Below are positions 31,346 to 38,727 of a stretch of DNA of 46,428 nt, in pieces. A program made the position numbers and the translations under genes. The DNA is from Paenibacillus naphthalenovorans (GTDB lineage: Bacteria; Bacillota; Bacilli; Paenibacillales; NBRC-103111), in the NCBI RefSeq assembly GCF_900099895.1, contig NZ_FNDY01000034.1, forward strand, positions 1 through 46,428. Reading direction: 5' to 3'. A model generated the notes under the pieces. That model ran no database searches, was not told where the DNA came from, and worked only from the letters and a program-made list of their open reading frames with translations. Within the stretch, counting starts at the first letter, position 1. Each line of letters begins with the position of its first letter.

Positions 31346-32060
31346 TTTGTTCACCTACTTTTGGTTTCAGATGTTCTTTCTTAGTGATTCCGTCCTTAAC
31401 CATTCCTTCAAGTGTTCCCAAACAGTATGCAATTCGTTTTCCGCTTGATTTTTTAATGGCCGCTTCCATAACTTCCAAGTCCACGACTCCGATGTATGAA
31501 AAAAATTGGTCTAAAGGGTACGGCTTGTCCATAGATATATGATGATCGTTCAGTATTTTTAAAAGATGGTCTTCGTGAAGATTGGATGATGGAAGAGAGA
31601 GCAGTTCTATTCCCTTTCCTTTCTCTTCTTCTTCATTTCTTTTCTCTTCTCTTCCTTTCTTTTGGGCGGTAGTCATACCTTCTCGTTCAGGTACAACTAC
31701 CGTAGTACTACGGTAGTCATCATTTGGTGGTGGAAGCTTGGATTTTTGTGGCTTGTTTATCGTTTGATGCTTCTTAAAATTTGTAATCATGATGTACTTT
31801 TGATGATCAACCTCATAACGCCGGATTAGCTTTCTTTCTTCTGCTGCCAGAAGGTTTAACCACTCCTCAACCTCGTGCAATTGTATTTCATGGTCATATG
31901 GGAAGATTAGCGACTTGATCAACGATGGATGCCCGTTTAATCTTCCTTCATCGTCAGCTTGAGATATCAAGCCCATAAACAGCAGCCTAACAATCGGTTG
32001 GACCGTCCCAAGCTTTTCATCGATCCAGAAGCTTGGGTCAATCATCCTTTTTCGTGCCAC
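31212..32060 (-). CDS. DnaD-like phage replication initiator (replisome organiser)
   Basis: 282 aa. The N-terminal MIDPSFWIDEKLGTVQPIVR, then LLFMGLISQADDEGRLNGHP and WLNLLAAEERKLIRRYEVDH form the winged-helix initiator domain seen in many Gram-positive phages. The middle is charged and loose, and residues ~165-230 resemble a DnaD-like helical domain. GTG start after GAGGGGAAGGAA. Together with the DnaC-like protein it should open the phage origin; no origin repeats were found inside the gene by eye. Confidence 0.8.
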   Translation of the reverse strand: MARKRMIDPSFWIDEKLGTVQPIVRLLFMGLISQADDEGRLNGHPSLIKSLIFPYDHEIQLHEVEEWLNLLAAEERKLIRRYEVDHQKYIMITNFKKHQTINKPQKSKLPPPNDDYRSTTVVVPEREGMTTAQKKGREEKRNEEEEKGKGIELLSLPSSNLHEDHLLKILNDHHISMDKPYPLDQFFSYIGVVDLEVMEAAIKKSSGKRIAYCLGTLEGMVKDGITKKEHLKPKVGEQSEKSQGQIRHGQSTPEDKPITGGKTGALPSKWADKVIQLSNVSG

Positions 32061-32093
32061 TTCCTTCCCCTCCTCTTTGGTGTTTGGATTGGG

Positions 32094-32594
32094 TTATTTC
32101 CCTTCGATCTTGGCTATGATGGAACGGGCGATGTTTTTAATCTCCGTCACATAAACAAGCGCCTCGCCTTTCTTGAACTCTGCGATCTTCTTCATTCCTT
32201 CCAGTAGTGCATTCCGTTCCTTGACAATCTGCTCACTCTCTTTTCTGTACTCAACCGCAGCCCGACGCGCTCCATCTCGTTCAGTTAACGCTAGATTGAA
32301 CCTGACGAGCAGTTCGTCCCGTTCCTGTTCTGCTTGTATTGCTCTTGCTTCCAAAGCTTGATATTTTCTGAGTAGTTTACCGTGTGCGGATATCCACTCT
32401 TTGCACAATCTTTCCTCTGCATCTCGTTCCTCTTTCAGTTTGGCTATTTCCTCTTGGGCGGAATGGTCGTCAAAGGTGCCGGACTTAATCTCGTTGAATA
32501 CTTCGATAAGAGCGCGATACACACCGTCATATAATCGGGCATCCGCTTTGTTATCAAGCCACTCCAGCAGTTTTTGTTTATCAATCAGTTCCAT
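32094..32594 (-). CDS. Coiled-coil protein, 166 aa
   Basis: It starts MELIDKQKLLEWLDNKADAR, nearly the same first nine residues as the next upstream gene, then runs as coiled coil (LKEERDAEERLCKEWISAHG; RAIQAEQERDELLVRFNLAL). Function unknown. The start region, ribosome site included, is part of a direct repeat shared with the gene at 32856. Confidence 0.65.
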   Translation of the reverse strand: MELIDKQKLLEWLDNKADARLYDGVYRALIEVFNEIKSGTFDDHSAQEEIAKLKEERDAEERLCKEWISAHGKLLRKYQALEARAIQAEQERDELLVRFNLALTERDGARRAAVEYRKESEQIVKERNALLEGMKKIAEFKKGEALVYVTEIKNIARSIIAKIEGK

Positions 32595-32614
32595 GGGATA
32601 CCTCCTCGTATTTC
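32569..32614 (-). repeat. Direct repeat spanning gene ends and starts, copy 1
   Basis: On the minus strand GAGGAGGTATCCCATGGAAC, then TGATTGATAAA and the following codons. It holds the end of one gene (EVSHGTD stop), the ribosome site and the start of the next (MELIDK). It is almost identical to copy 2. Confidence 0.7.
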
Positions 32615-32856
32615 TCGATCAACTCAAGGAGTTCGTGAGACTGCGACAGCGTTATATCAACATCAACGTTCGGAAACTCTACTGTGTACCATGGTTCTGA
32701 TTCTGAGGTGCTTGATCCGTACGATACGATTTCGCCGACTTCATCAGCAGGGACAATCACACTCATACCGCCGTCATATAAGTAAAATGAGGTGTCTTCA
32801 ATCATCTTCACTTTGTCTCCTGGTTCCAGCAGTTTCTTTTTATCAATCAGTTCCAT
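32581..32856 (-). CDS. Small protein with shared MELIDK start and EVSHGTD end, 91 aa
   Basis: It begins MELIDKKKLLEPGDKVKMIE and continues as a beta-rich, SH3-like or KOW-like small domain (FYLYDGGMSVIVPADEVGEI). It ends YEEVSHGTD, the same tail as the gene upstream. The shared ends come from a repeat that covers the gene junctions. Unknown function. Confidence 0.65.
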   Translation of the reverse strand: MELIDKKKLLEPGDKVKMIEDTSFYLYDGGMSVIVPADEVGEIVSYGSSTSESEPWYTVEFPNVDVDITLSQSHELLELIEKYEEVSHGTD

Positions 32857-32876
32857 GGGATACCTCCTTGTAGATG
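32831..32876 (-). repeat. Direct repeat spanning gene ends and starts, copy 2
   Basis: On the minus strand AAGGAGGTATCCCATGGAAC then TGATTGATAAAAAG. Partner of copy 1, 262 bases away. Confidence 0.7.
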
Positions 32877-33055
32877 ATGAGAGCTTCGCGGTAAACCTCG
32901 TTCACCTTTTCCCCGTTTTGCATGATCGCAAATTTGATATCGATAATTACTTTGTTTGGATGATTTTCGAGGAATTCCTCAATCTCGTCTTCTATCGTTT
33001 TCCCAACATATTCGACTACAAGAAACACTTTAATTTCACTCGCTTTACATAGCAT
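32843..33055 (-). CDS. Small protein ending EVSHGTD, 70 aa
   Basis: It starts MLCKASEIKVFLVVEYVGKT, 7 bases after GGAGG, and ends IYKEVSHGTD. Alpha/beta in look (NKVIIDIKFAIMQNGEKVNE). Its 3' end is part of the duplicated junction. Unknown function. Confidence 0.65.
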   Translation of the reverse strand: MLCKASEIKVFLVVEYVGKTIEDEIEEFLENHPNKVIIDIKFAIMQNGEKVNEVYREALIIYKEVSHGTD

Positions 33056-33087
33056 CTCATTTCCTCCTTATGTTTTGCGGCTTGCCG
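33056..33087 (-). repeat. Leader repeat with GCGGCAAGCCGC hairpin, copy 1
   Basis: On the minus strand GCGGCAAGCCGCAAAACATA then AGGAGGAAATGAG. The same hairpin and ribosome-site leader recurs at 33343-33379 in front of the next gene. Confidence 0.6.
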
Positions 33088-33095
33088 CTTTTAAC

Positions 33096-33338
33096 CTATG
33101 CTTCTAAATCTTTTTCCATGGACAATCTCCCTAATCCTTTGAATCTCACAGCGTAATATCCTGTTTCCTTCGCATGATGCATCATGTGTTCAAATACCGC
33201 TTTAATTGCTTCGTCCGTAATGTCGTGCTTTTCACCTTGCCAAACTTTAAAATTTGGATCGTTTTTCAGTGGCTTACTCTTACCTACATATATTGTTCCA
33301 GTGATTGGAGATACACCTAAATCAGGTCTACTTTTCAT
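33096..33338 (-). CDS. Conserved phage protein (DUF7446-like), 80 aa
   Basis: MKSRPDLGVSPITGTIYVGK and HDITDEAIKAVFEHMMHHAK match a small family common in Bacillales phages as I recall it. Function unknown. GGAGG lies 9 bases before the ATG within the duplicated leader. Confidence 0.7.
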   Translation of the reverse strand: MKSRPDLGVSPITGTIYVGKSKPLKNDPNFKVWQGEKHDITDEAIKAVFEHMMHHAKETGYYAVRFKGLGRLSMEKDLEA

Positions 33339-33342
33339 GGCT

Positions 33343-33379
33343 CATTTCCTCCTTATGTTTATGTTTTGCGGCTTGCCGC
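33343..33379 (-). repeat. Leader repeat with GCGGCAAGCCGC hairpin, copy 2
   Basis: On the minus strand GCGGCAAGCCGCAAAACATA, an extra AACATA unit, then AGGAGGAAATGAG. It is directly joined to dispersed repeat copy C. Confidence 0.6.
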
Positions 33380-33419
33380 CATCGTCCCGACCGAATCCGC
33401 TCAGCGATAGCGGAGGCCG
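33378..33419 (-). repeat. Dispersed intergenic repeat, copy C
   Basis: On the minus strand CGGCCTCCGCTATCGCTGAG then CGGATTCGGTCGGGACGATGGC. Nearly identical to copy E. It lies between the 26-aa gene and the DUF7446-like gene. Confidence 0.8.
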
Positions 33420-33425
33420 TATAAT

Positions 33426-33506
33426 TTACTTCCTTTTCATCTCCCAAATAACCTGATATATAGCCATAGGAGCATATAAGATATAGTCATACCAACTGAT
33501 TTTCAT
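33426..33506 (-). CDS. Tiny peptide, 26 aa
   Basis: The ATG at 33506 follows TGAGGTCATCAT, right after the upstream stop. MKISWYDYILYAPMAIYQVI then WEMKRK has one hydrophobic segment and a basic end, as in small membrane peptides. Unknown. Confidence 0.5.
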   Translation of the reverse strand: MKISWYDYILYAPMAIYQVIWEMKRK

Positions 33507-33515
33507 ATGATGACC

Positions 33516-33815
33516 TCATTTCTTCGCTTCCTTAAGCTTCTTTACCGATACACAATAACACTCGAACTTCTTTCCGCAGATGTGCCAGAACTTGCCTTGT
33601 CCGTTACAGAAGATACATGTGATTTTATGTGAGCTTTCTTCAGCCTTCTCATCAACCAACTCGGCGGATTTAAACCATGTGGTAGTAACTTTGGCATGAT
33701 CATCAAGAACATCTATCTCTTCCATGCCCACAATATCGTCGATACTGTCAAATCCGAGTTCTTCTAATTCATAATCAATTTCATATTCGCGTTCCAATAT
33801 GACTCTTAATTTCAT
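33516..33815 (-). CDS. Zinc-finger-like protein, 99 aa
   Basis: Start taken at 33815 (GGGAGG 12 bases upstream); ATGs at 33827 and 33836 are possible. The N-terminal half is acidic (EREYEIDYELEELGFDSIDD), and the C-terminal half has CIFC and a later HICGKKFECYC, a probable zinc site. Unknown role. Confidence 0.6.
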   Translation of the reverse strand: MKLRVILEREYEIDYELEELGFDSIDDIVGMEEIDVLDDHAKVTTTWFKSAELVDEKAEESSHKITCIFCNGQGKFWHICGKKFECYCVSVKKLKEAKK

Positions 33816-33847
33816 TTCGATCACCATTCCTCCCATGTATTTCAGTA

Positions 33848-34321
33848 TTAAATAGCATTCAATCGTGCAAAATCACCATGGTACTTTAAAGCAGCTTGGT
33901 TATAAGCTCTTGCCGCTTGTTCCATCGTTGGATAACAACCGATGTGAATAAGTTTTTTATTTACCTTGATCCTCGCGATCCACGATTCACGTTTACTTGA
34001 AGTGTTGCGAAATACGCCTTTATACCCAGACTTAGCTATTTTTCCATTACGGTTAGTGGCATTCTGCAAAGGCGTTGCAAACCGTAGATTTTCTTTGCGG
34101 TTATCAATCCGATTTCCGTTTTTATGGTCTATAATTTGGCCATCTTGAGCGCCCATGATTTCGCGATGCATCAGAACCTTCCACTTCTCACCTTTGTTTC
34201 TGTCCCCGAGCCTGTATGCGTATCCGTATTGCGATTTGTTCCAGCGAAATTTTGATAATCGTGCGTAATCTTCATCGTCAACGAGACAAATTTCGCCTTT
34301 ACCTAATATCAACTCTTTCAT
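33848..34321 (-). CDS. HNH homing endonuclease with AP2 domain
   Basis: 157 aa. An HNH core IIDHKNGNRIDNRKENLRFA and a C-terminal AP2 DNA-binding domain (SGYKGVFRNTSSKRESWIAR, then YPTMEQAARAYNQAALKYHG). This is a typical free-standing phage homing endonuclease that cuts related genomes lacking it. It is probably a selfish insert, although it is coupled by ATGA to the next HNH gene. GAAGGAGG precedes the ATG. Confidence 0.88.
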   Translation of the reverse strand: MKELILGKGEICLVDDEDYARLSKFRWNKSQYGYAYRLGDRNKGEKWKVLMHREIMGAQDGQIIDHKNGNRIDNRKENLRFATPLQNATNRNGKIAKSGYKGVFRNTSSKRESWIARIKVNKKLIHIGCYPTMEQAARAYNQAALKYHGDFARLNAI

Positions 34322-34620
34322 ACAGGGCCTCCTTCAAAAGTTTTTAACCAAGCTCTTCCCTCCGCTGTCTGATCAGCCCATATATGGCATGTAAGGCAAA
34401 GATGGAGCAAGTTATGTACCTCTGTCCGCTCTAATTTCCATCTCCGCGTGATATGAGCTGCATGTACCGCTTCATTACCGCATCCCTGACGCTCACATTG
34501 GCCTCCAGAGCGTTGTTTGAGTTCCGCGCGAACTTTCGGACTAATCGCCCCTCTTGCCTTTGCTGTGGGCTTATAGCGCTTATATGAGGGCTTAGGGCAT
34601 GGATTAAATGGAAGTCCCAT
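34318..34620 (-). CDS. HNH-domain nuclease, 100 aa
   Basis: KQRSGGQCERQGCGNEAVHA, then AHITRRW and NLLHLCLTCHIWAD make a compact HNH with two Cys pairs. It sits between SSB and the homing endonuclease in a recombination cluster and may act in phage recombination (NinG-like role) or be a minimal nuclease. AGGTGACCT precedes the ATG. Confidence 0.75.
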   Translation of the reverse strand: MGLPFNPCPKPSYKRYKPTAKARGAISPKVRAELKQRSGGQCERQGCGNEAVHAAHITRRWKLERTEVHNLLHLCLTCHIWADQTAEGRAWLKTFEGGPV

Positions 34621-34630
34621 AGGTCACCTG

Positions 34631-35014
34631 TCAGAATGGCAAATCTGAATCAGAGATATCAATCGGTTTACCGTCATCCTGGAATGGATCTTGATGCTCA
34701 GAAGGTTTCCCATCCAAAAAACGAACATTACTGGCCGTAAACTCATGGACATGTACTTTGCGACCTTCGTTGTTCTCGTAACTTCTCGGACTGTACCTTG
34801 CTTCCACGGAACATAAGGAACTTTTCTTCAAGTGATTCGCGCATGCTTCCGCTGTCTTGCTCCATGCGACGATGTTGATAAGATCGCTTTTGTAATCACC
34901 TTTAGCAAATGGGTTATAAACCGAAATCGTAAATGTACAAGTAGCGGTCCCATTTGGAAGGTAACGCAGTTCAGGATCCTTAATCAGTTTTCCAACAAAA
35001 CAACATGAATTCAT
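34631..35014 (-). CDS. ssb: Single-stranded DNA-binding protein
   Basis: 127 aa. OB-fold sequence MNSCCFVGKLIKDPELRYLP, then INIVAWSKTAEACANHLKKS, and the acidic tip DISDSDLPF that recruits partner proteins. It protects ssDNA and serves both replication and annealing. Short and lacking a long linker, as usual for phage SSB. TTGGAGG precedes the ATG. Confidence 0.92.
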   Translation of the reverse strand: MNSCCFVGKLIKDPELRYLPNGTATCTFTISVYNPFAKGDYKSDLINIVAWSKTAEACANHLKKSSLCSVEARYSPRSYENNEGRKVHVHEFTASNVRFLDGKPSEHQDPFQDDGKPIDISDSDLPF

Positions 35015-35818
35015 CTAAACTACCTCCAATAAGCTCATATAGTGGATCATGCCTTGTACTTTCTTTGTTTTACGGCAATATCGGCACCTCTCGCAACGCT
35101 TCGGATCCCGAATCCCCTGCTTTACATCGATAATCCGCGGTAAGTTCTCACGAACCTTCTCGAGCTCCTGCTCGATCATCTGCTCGTCAAAGCAGATCAG
35201 AGCCTTATCCGGTTCATCCTCTTTGCTCACGGCCAAAATCAGCGGTTCCAGCCGGTCAAATCTGCGGCTATGGATGCGCTCGAGTTCTGCGTAAACCGAC
35301 ATTTGGATGGTGTAGCCGTATGCCTCGATAAACGATCCGTACCGGTCACCGAGCCAATGCTTTTCACGGATGGACTTTACCGTCTTTAAATCCGTAAACC
35401 GTCCTTCATCCGGCGCGTAGACGTCTAATTTTGCCTTCCAGAGCGTTCCAAAAAGTTCAGCAGTGATAATGACTTCCTTTTCGCCTTGAAGCATCCTGGA
35501 ACAAATCTCGTCGCTTAAAACGGATTCGATCATTTTATCAGCTTGTTTGTACTCTGCTTTCAATTCGCCTTTGTTTTTACCGGTTGAGCAGAAGATTTCC
35601 GGATTCTTCTGTTTGAATAGTTCTATCGCTTCCGTACCTTCAATCGCTGCATGTACGTAGGAGCCAAGGAGTAAAGCATCGTTGCTCGACTCCTTATATT
35701 CCCCTTTGAGTTTTGCCATGGCTTGCGCTTCACATTGGATGAAGCTTTTGTATTGGCTGACTGACATATAGTGCCAGTCAGCTTCATTGCTGTAGTAGTT
35801 TTCTTGGGTTAGAATCAT
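35015..35818 (-). CDS. PD-(D/E)XK exonuclease (RecE/DUF3799-like)
   Basis: 267 aa. Key parts: MSVSQYKSFIQCEAQAMAKL, LLLGSYVHAAIEG, the LWKAKLDVYAPDEGRFTDLK catalytic block (Asp, then D-L-K) and CERCRYCRKTKK, probably an iron-sulfur or zinc site. This is the exonuclease partner of a phage annealing protein, resecting double-stranded ends. Coupled by ATGA to the Rad52-type gene upstream. Confidence 0.85.
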   Translation of the reverse strand: MILTQENYYSNEADWHYMSVSQYKSFIQCEAQAMAKLKGEYKESSNDALLLGSYVHAAIEGTEAIELFKQKNPEIFCSTGKNKGELKAEYKQADKMIESVLSDEICSRMLQGEKEVIITAELFGTLWKAKLDVYAPDEGRFTDLKTVKSIREKHWLGDRYGSFIEAYGYTIQMSVYAELERIHSRRFDRLEPLILAVSKEDEPDKALICFDEQMIEQELEKVRENLPRIIDVKQGIRDPKRCERCRYCRKTKKVQGMIHYMSLLEVV

Positions 35819-36498
35819 GCCGTTTGACCTCCACCCTCAATTTTCTTTTGTATCCACTGAAGGAAGGCTTGAGCTTTATCCTCCGGCAACTCACTGAGTT
35901 TGCATCCATAATGTCGCTTTAATGTTGGATCAAGATCATTCTGCTTGTAACCGAGTTTCATCCATCCTGATTTAATATCCCCGATCACCTTAGGCGTGAT
36001 GGATTGTGGTTTCTCTGTTTGTTTGGCGTCCGACTTTTCATAGGAATAACCCTCTGGCAATGCCCAAGCCGGCAATCTAGGTTCTCTCGACAACCGGTAA
36101 GATTTACCCATCGGCTCAATCGGAACCCATTGGTTTTCGAGGTTGTAAAGGTACCGTCCAATCCCCCACTGATACCCTGCTCGTTTCATAGCATCCGATA
36201 AGCCACCTTTTACGGCCTCCTCGTTACTGTCATCCGCACCATCTTCTTTTGTAATCCATTCGTCTCCAAATTTGATGGAGATTGCACAAATCTGACTATT
36301 GTTTTTCCACTCACGGAATTTGTTCTGCCAATTAAATGGGCCAACAACTTCATCAAGTCGGTTCATGATAGCTCTATTGGTAACGTAGGCAAGCGCGATA
36401 CCTTTTGTTTTTTCCTTATTTGTGGCACCTACACGCCATTCAATATCTTCAGGAGAAAACGGGGCTTGTAGTTTTTTCATTATTTCCATCGCATCCAT
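35815..36498 (-). CDS. Rad52/Rad22-type single-strand annealing protein
   Basis: 227 aa. FSPEDIEWRVGATNKEKTKG, then ALAYVTNRAIMNRLDEVVGP, FNWQNKF and a GGLSDAMKRAGYQWGIGRYL core are typical of the phage Rad52/22 family (Sak-like). It anneals complementary strands and pairs with the nuclease downstream and SSB. The C-terminal 70 residues are helical and variable. GGAGG lies 10 bases before the ATG. Confidence 0.9.
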   Translation of the reverse strand: MDAMEIMKKLQAPFSPEDIEWRVGATNKEKTKGIALAYVTNRAIMNRLDEVVGPFNWQNKFREWKNNSQICAISIKFGDEWITKEDGADDSNEEAVKGGLSDAMKRAGYQWGIGRYLYNLENQWVPIEPMGKSYRLSREPRLPAWALPEGYSYEKSDAKQTEKPQSITPKVIGDIKSGWMKLGYKQNDLDPTLKRHYGCKLSELPEDKAQAFLQWIQKKIEGGGQTA

Positions 36499-36556
36499 AT
36501 GTCCAATGCCTCCATTCTTGTGTTAAAATAAAGGTGAACTTATTGAAATGGGTTCC

Positions 36557-36700
36557 TTACTTGACGCCAACAGACTGCGAATCTGTTTGGCGTCTTCTCA
36601 TTCTTTCCAGCCTTTTGAAGCTGTTGACTATAGCTCTGACCATACGGCGGTTTCCGCGTCTGTCCCATTCTTTGGCTAAGTCTAAGTGACTAATGATCAC
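36557..36700 (-). CDS. Small basic protein, 47 aa
   Basis: GTG start at 36700 overlaps the upstream stop (GTGA), 10 bases after GGGGTGA. The sequence is strongly basic (DLAKEWDRRGNRRMVRAIVN, then SFKRLERMRRRQ). It contains a DNA hairpin (36564-36596) with a loop that looks like a tRNA anticodon arm. May bind nucleic acid. Unknown. Confidence 0.55.
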   Translation of the reverse strand: MIISHLDLAKEWDRRGNRRMVRAIVNSFKRLERMRRRQTDSQSVGVK

Positions 36701-36993
36701 GGTGCGTTCACCCCATTTTCAATGAGTATTTTCTGAAGTTCAGACTTCATTGCGCTCAACCGGTTTACCATCTGTCTTTCATTTCCCCAATCTTTAGGAG
36801 GGACGTAAGTGTCCATTCGATATCTATACTCGATGTCGTTATGATCTTTGGTTTTTGTTATCCTTACATCAAAGCCATTCACATGGCCGGAATAGTCGCA
36901 GAAGGCTAGATGTTCCGTGAATGTATTGACCATGTATGCAAGCATCTGGATCTCGCCTAATAAAGTCGCTGTTTTGATCTTAATGTCTATCAT
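36697..36993 (-). CDS. Hypothetical protein, 98 aa
   Basis: MIDIKIKTATLLGEIQMLAY, then FDVRITKTKDHNDIEYRYRM and a C-terminal helix. GGAGG precedes the ATG. Not recognised. It lies between repeat copy D and the annealing-protein cluster. Confidence 0.65.
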   Translation of the reverse strand: MIDIKIKTATLLGEIQMLAYMVNTFTEHLAFCDYSGHVNGFDVRITKTKDHNDIEYRYRMDTYVPPKDWGNERQMVNRLSAMKSELQKILIENGVNAP

Positions 36994-37018
36994 GCCATTT
37001 CCTCCTTTAAGGTCTTAT

Positions 37019-37060
37019 ACGGCTTGGGATTATTCGGTCGTATCGGGGGCCTTCGGCCTT
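37019..37060 (+). repeat. Dispersed intergenic repeat, copy D
   Basis: ACGGCTTGGGATTATTCGGT then CGTATCGGGGGCCTTCGGCC. It shares GGGATTATTCGGTCG with copy B and lacks the CCGCT arm. It runs into the end of the 61-aa gene and encodes its last residues. Confidence 0.7.
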
Positions 37061-37215
37061 TCTGATTCGGGTTTGATATCTCTACCAAGTTCCTCCCACA
37101 TCTCTTTGAAAGCGGCATACTTGCCTTTTAAAAACTGTGTTTTCTTATGCTGCATCTCAATGGTCAATAACATTGTTTTCTGCCATATGACCTTCCGTAT
37201 CTCATCTTTTGTCAT
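37030..37215 (-). CDS. Small helical protein, 61 aa
   Basis: MTKDEIRKVIWQKTMLLTIE opens a long helix, and the basic-then-acidic end SERPKAPDTTE comes from repeat copy D. AAAGGATG precedes the ATG. Unknown function. Confidence 0.6.
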   Translation of the reverse strand: MTKDEIRKVIWQKTMLLTIEMQHKKTQFLKGKYAAFKEMWEELGRDIKPESERPKAPDTTE

Positions 37216-37235
37216 GTTATGTTTTTCATCCTTTC

Positions 37236-37277
37236 CATCGTCCCGACCGAATCCGCTCAGGCGTAGCCGGTGGCCGT
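37236..37277 (-). repeat. Dispersed intergenic repeat, copy E
   Basis: On the minus strand ACGGCCACCGGCTACGCCTG then AGCGGATTCGGTCGGGACGATGG. Near-identical to copy C, 3.9 kb away. Confidence 0.8.
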
Positions 37278-37280
37278 ATA

Positions 37281-37502
37281 TTACTCACATTCATTCAAGC
37301 ATCCAATCTCCCCACATATCCCGCATTCTTCTACTGTCTCTGCTTCCTTACCGCAATTACCGCATACATCGACTTTGTAACTGATTCCCCAGGTTCTACC
37401 ACCTAACGGATAATCCACTTCTATTCCTTGTTCAATAGAGCTGCCGCAGCATAGGGAGACTATATTTAAATCAAGTGGACGGTAGTTTGGATTTGATATC
37501 AT
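37281..37502 (-). CDS. Cys-rich zinc-binding-like protein, 73 aa
   Basis: Start at 37502 follows GGAGAG; a TTG further upstream is less likely. CCGSS, CGNCGKEAE and CGICGEIGC give six or more cysteines, probably two zinc sites. Not recognised. Confidence 0.65.
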   Translation of the reverse strand: MISNPNYRPLDLNIVSLCCGSSIEQGIEVDYPLGGRTWGISYKVDVCGNCGKEAETVEECGICGEIGCLNECE

Positions 37503-37548
37503 GGTTGATCTCTCCTTTAGAGTGGATTTGTAATAGGAGATGATGTCG

Positions 37549-37803
37549 TCAATTGTTTTGAACACTTGCTTCAACTACTCCCTTAGCCCATTTAGCAAAA
37601 CTTTCAAGTGGATACGTAAACTCTTTTCCTTTGTACGGACCTGCAACTTGAATGAATCGTACTCCAGTATCACTTTTTCTCTCCGGATAAGTAAGATGAA
37701 CAACGGGTAAATTCATTTCAACAACTTTCCTCGCAGAATATGATCTAGGACCAGACTTTCCATTGTGGTAAGTTGCACCTACTTTAATTTCGTTTGGACT
37801 CAT
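37549..37803 (-). CDS. Hypothetical phage protein, 84 aa
   Basis: MSPNEIKVGATYHNGKSGPR, then VVHLTYPERKSDTGVRFIQV and AKWAKGVVEAS. It looks like a small beta-barrel (SH3-like) domain of the kind phages use widely. Coupled to the upstream gene by ATGA. Confidence 0.65.
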   Translation of the reverse strand: MSPNEIKVGATYHNGKSGPRSYSARKVVEMNLPVVHLTYPERKSDTGVRFIQVAGPYKGKEFTYPLESFAKWAKGVVEASVQNN

Positions 37804-38033
37804 GCCGTTTTCGCCTCCTGCCCAGCTGCTTCACTAAGCTCCCATACATACTCCAACTGTTTCTCTGCTGCTTCAATCTCCAACTGCGCTTCCCTAAGAC
37901 CCTCGATCATCTTCTCTAAGTCGTGATCAATAAAATGTTCAATCTCGTTCATAAATCCGGTGCCACTCATGCGTTTGTTGCTTGCTTGGAGTTGTTCTAA
38001 GCGGGATATCATGGTCCATAGGTTTACTTTCAT
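37800..38033 (-). CDS. Small coiled-coil protein, 77 aa
   Basis: Helical throughout (LEKMIEGLREAQLEIEAAEK). Coupled to both neighbours by ATGA overlaps. Unknown function. Confidence 0.6.
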   Translation of the reverse strand: MKVNLWTMISRLEQLQASNKRMSGTGFMNEIEHFIDHDLEKMIEGLREAQLEIEAAEKQLEYVWELSEAAGQEAKTA

Positions 38034-38404
38034 TGGTTATCTCCTCCGTTCATTATTGCGAGTAGAGCAGCTTTACAGATGGCTTCGGGGGCTGAATTAC
38101 ATGTGACTTCGTGCTCATGTATCCGGTCTAAGTAAAACAATGCTGTCCATTCTTCGCTTATAGAGTTAATGACGAATACCCAATCGTTTCTTTTCATCTT
38201 CTCCACCGCTTTCCATGCTGCGGATATGTCAGCGGAAAATTTAGGTACATTGTACCAACGGTTTCTTTCGGTTTCTGAGTACATCCACCCCCATAAAATG
38301 TCGCCCATGAATTTCACATTCCACCCCATCACCTTTTCAGCCACCAGCGCATCCAACTCTCTCCCAGATGGCATAGCGAGTATTTCTTCACGCGATAAGG
38401 TCAT
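38030..38404 (-). CDS. Phage ABA-sandwich domain protein
   Basis: 124 aa. GRELDALVAEKVMGW, then FSADISAAWKAVEKMKRNDW and APEAICKAALLAIMNGG follow the Phage_ABA_S pattern as I recall it. Common early gene of Bacillales phages; function unknown. GGAG lies 10 bases before the ATG, and its end is coupled to the next gene. Confidence 0.8.
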   Translation of the reverse strand: MTLSREEILAMPSGRELDALVAEKVMGWNVKFMGDILWGWMYSETERNRWYNVPKFSADISAAWKAVEKMKRNDWVFVINSISEEWTALFYLDRIHEHEVTCNSAPEAICKAALLAIMNGGDNQ

Positions 38405-38727
38405 TAGTCGTTCACTCCTTTGATTTTGATATTTAACGCGTTCAGTGTGTCGATCATGCCGTTTCGATAAGCATCTTGGTTTGGTGAAAACATGTTGTCG
38501 TATAGATGCTTTATAATTTCTTCTGGTGTCTGTTCTACTTCGTATCCGTTGACGAGGGCTTGCAGTAGTGTGTCAAAATTATCAGCGGCATAATTTGCGA
38601 AATCGATATTGTTTTTGTCTTCGCCGCTTGCAAATGTGTAAATGATTGATGCATTATCGCATCCAATATTTCTAAAACGTTCAATCGCTTCCGCCACTTC
38701 CCTAGGCAACTTCACTTTTTCGCTCAT
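38404..38727 (-). CDS. Conserved early phage protein, 107 aa
   Basis: MSEKVKLPREVAEAIERFRN and FDTLLQALVNGYEVEQTPEE are typical of a Bacillales phage family of unknown role (DUF1642-like in look). Its stop overlaps the next ATG (TAATG). Its first 26 bases lie inside the end of the 55-aa gene. Confidence 0.7.
   Translation of the reverse strand: MSEKVKLPREVAEAIERFRNIGCDNASIIYTFASGEDKNNIDFANYAADNFDTLLQALVNGYEVEQTPEEIIKHLYDNMFSPNQDAYRNGMIDTLNALNIKIKGVND

Noticed and set aside
31212..32060. Replication origin iterons inside the DnaD-like gene
   Set aside because: No convincing tandem repeats were seen by eye.
36564..36596. tRNA-like anticodon arm (ACAGA-CTGCGAA-TCTGT) in a stable hairpin
   Set aside because: No acceptor stem, D arm or T arm (no GGTTCGA) nearby, and it lies in a small coding frame at 36557-36700.
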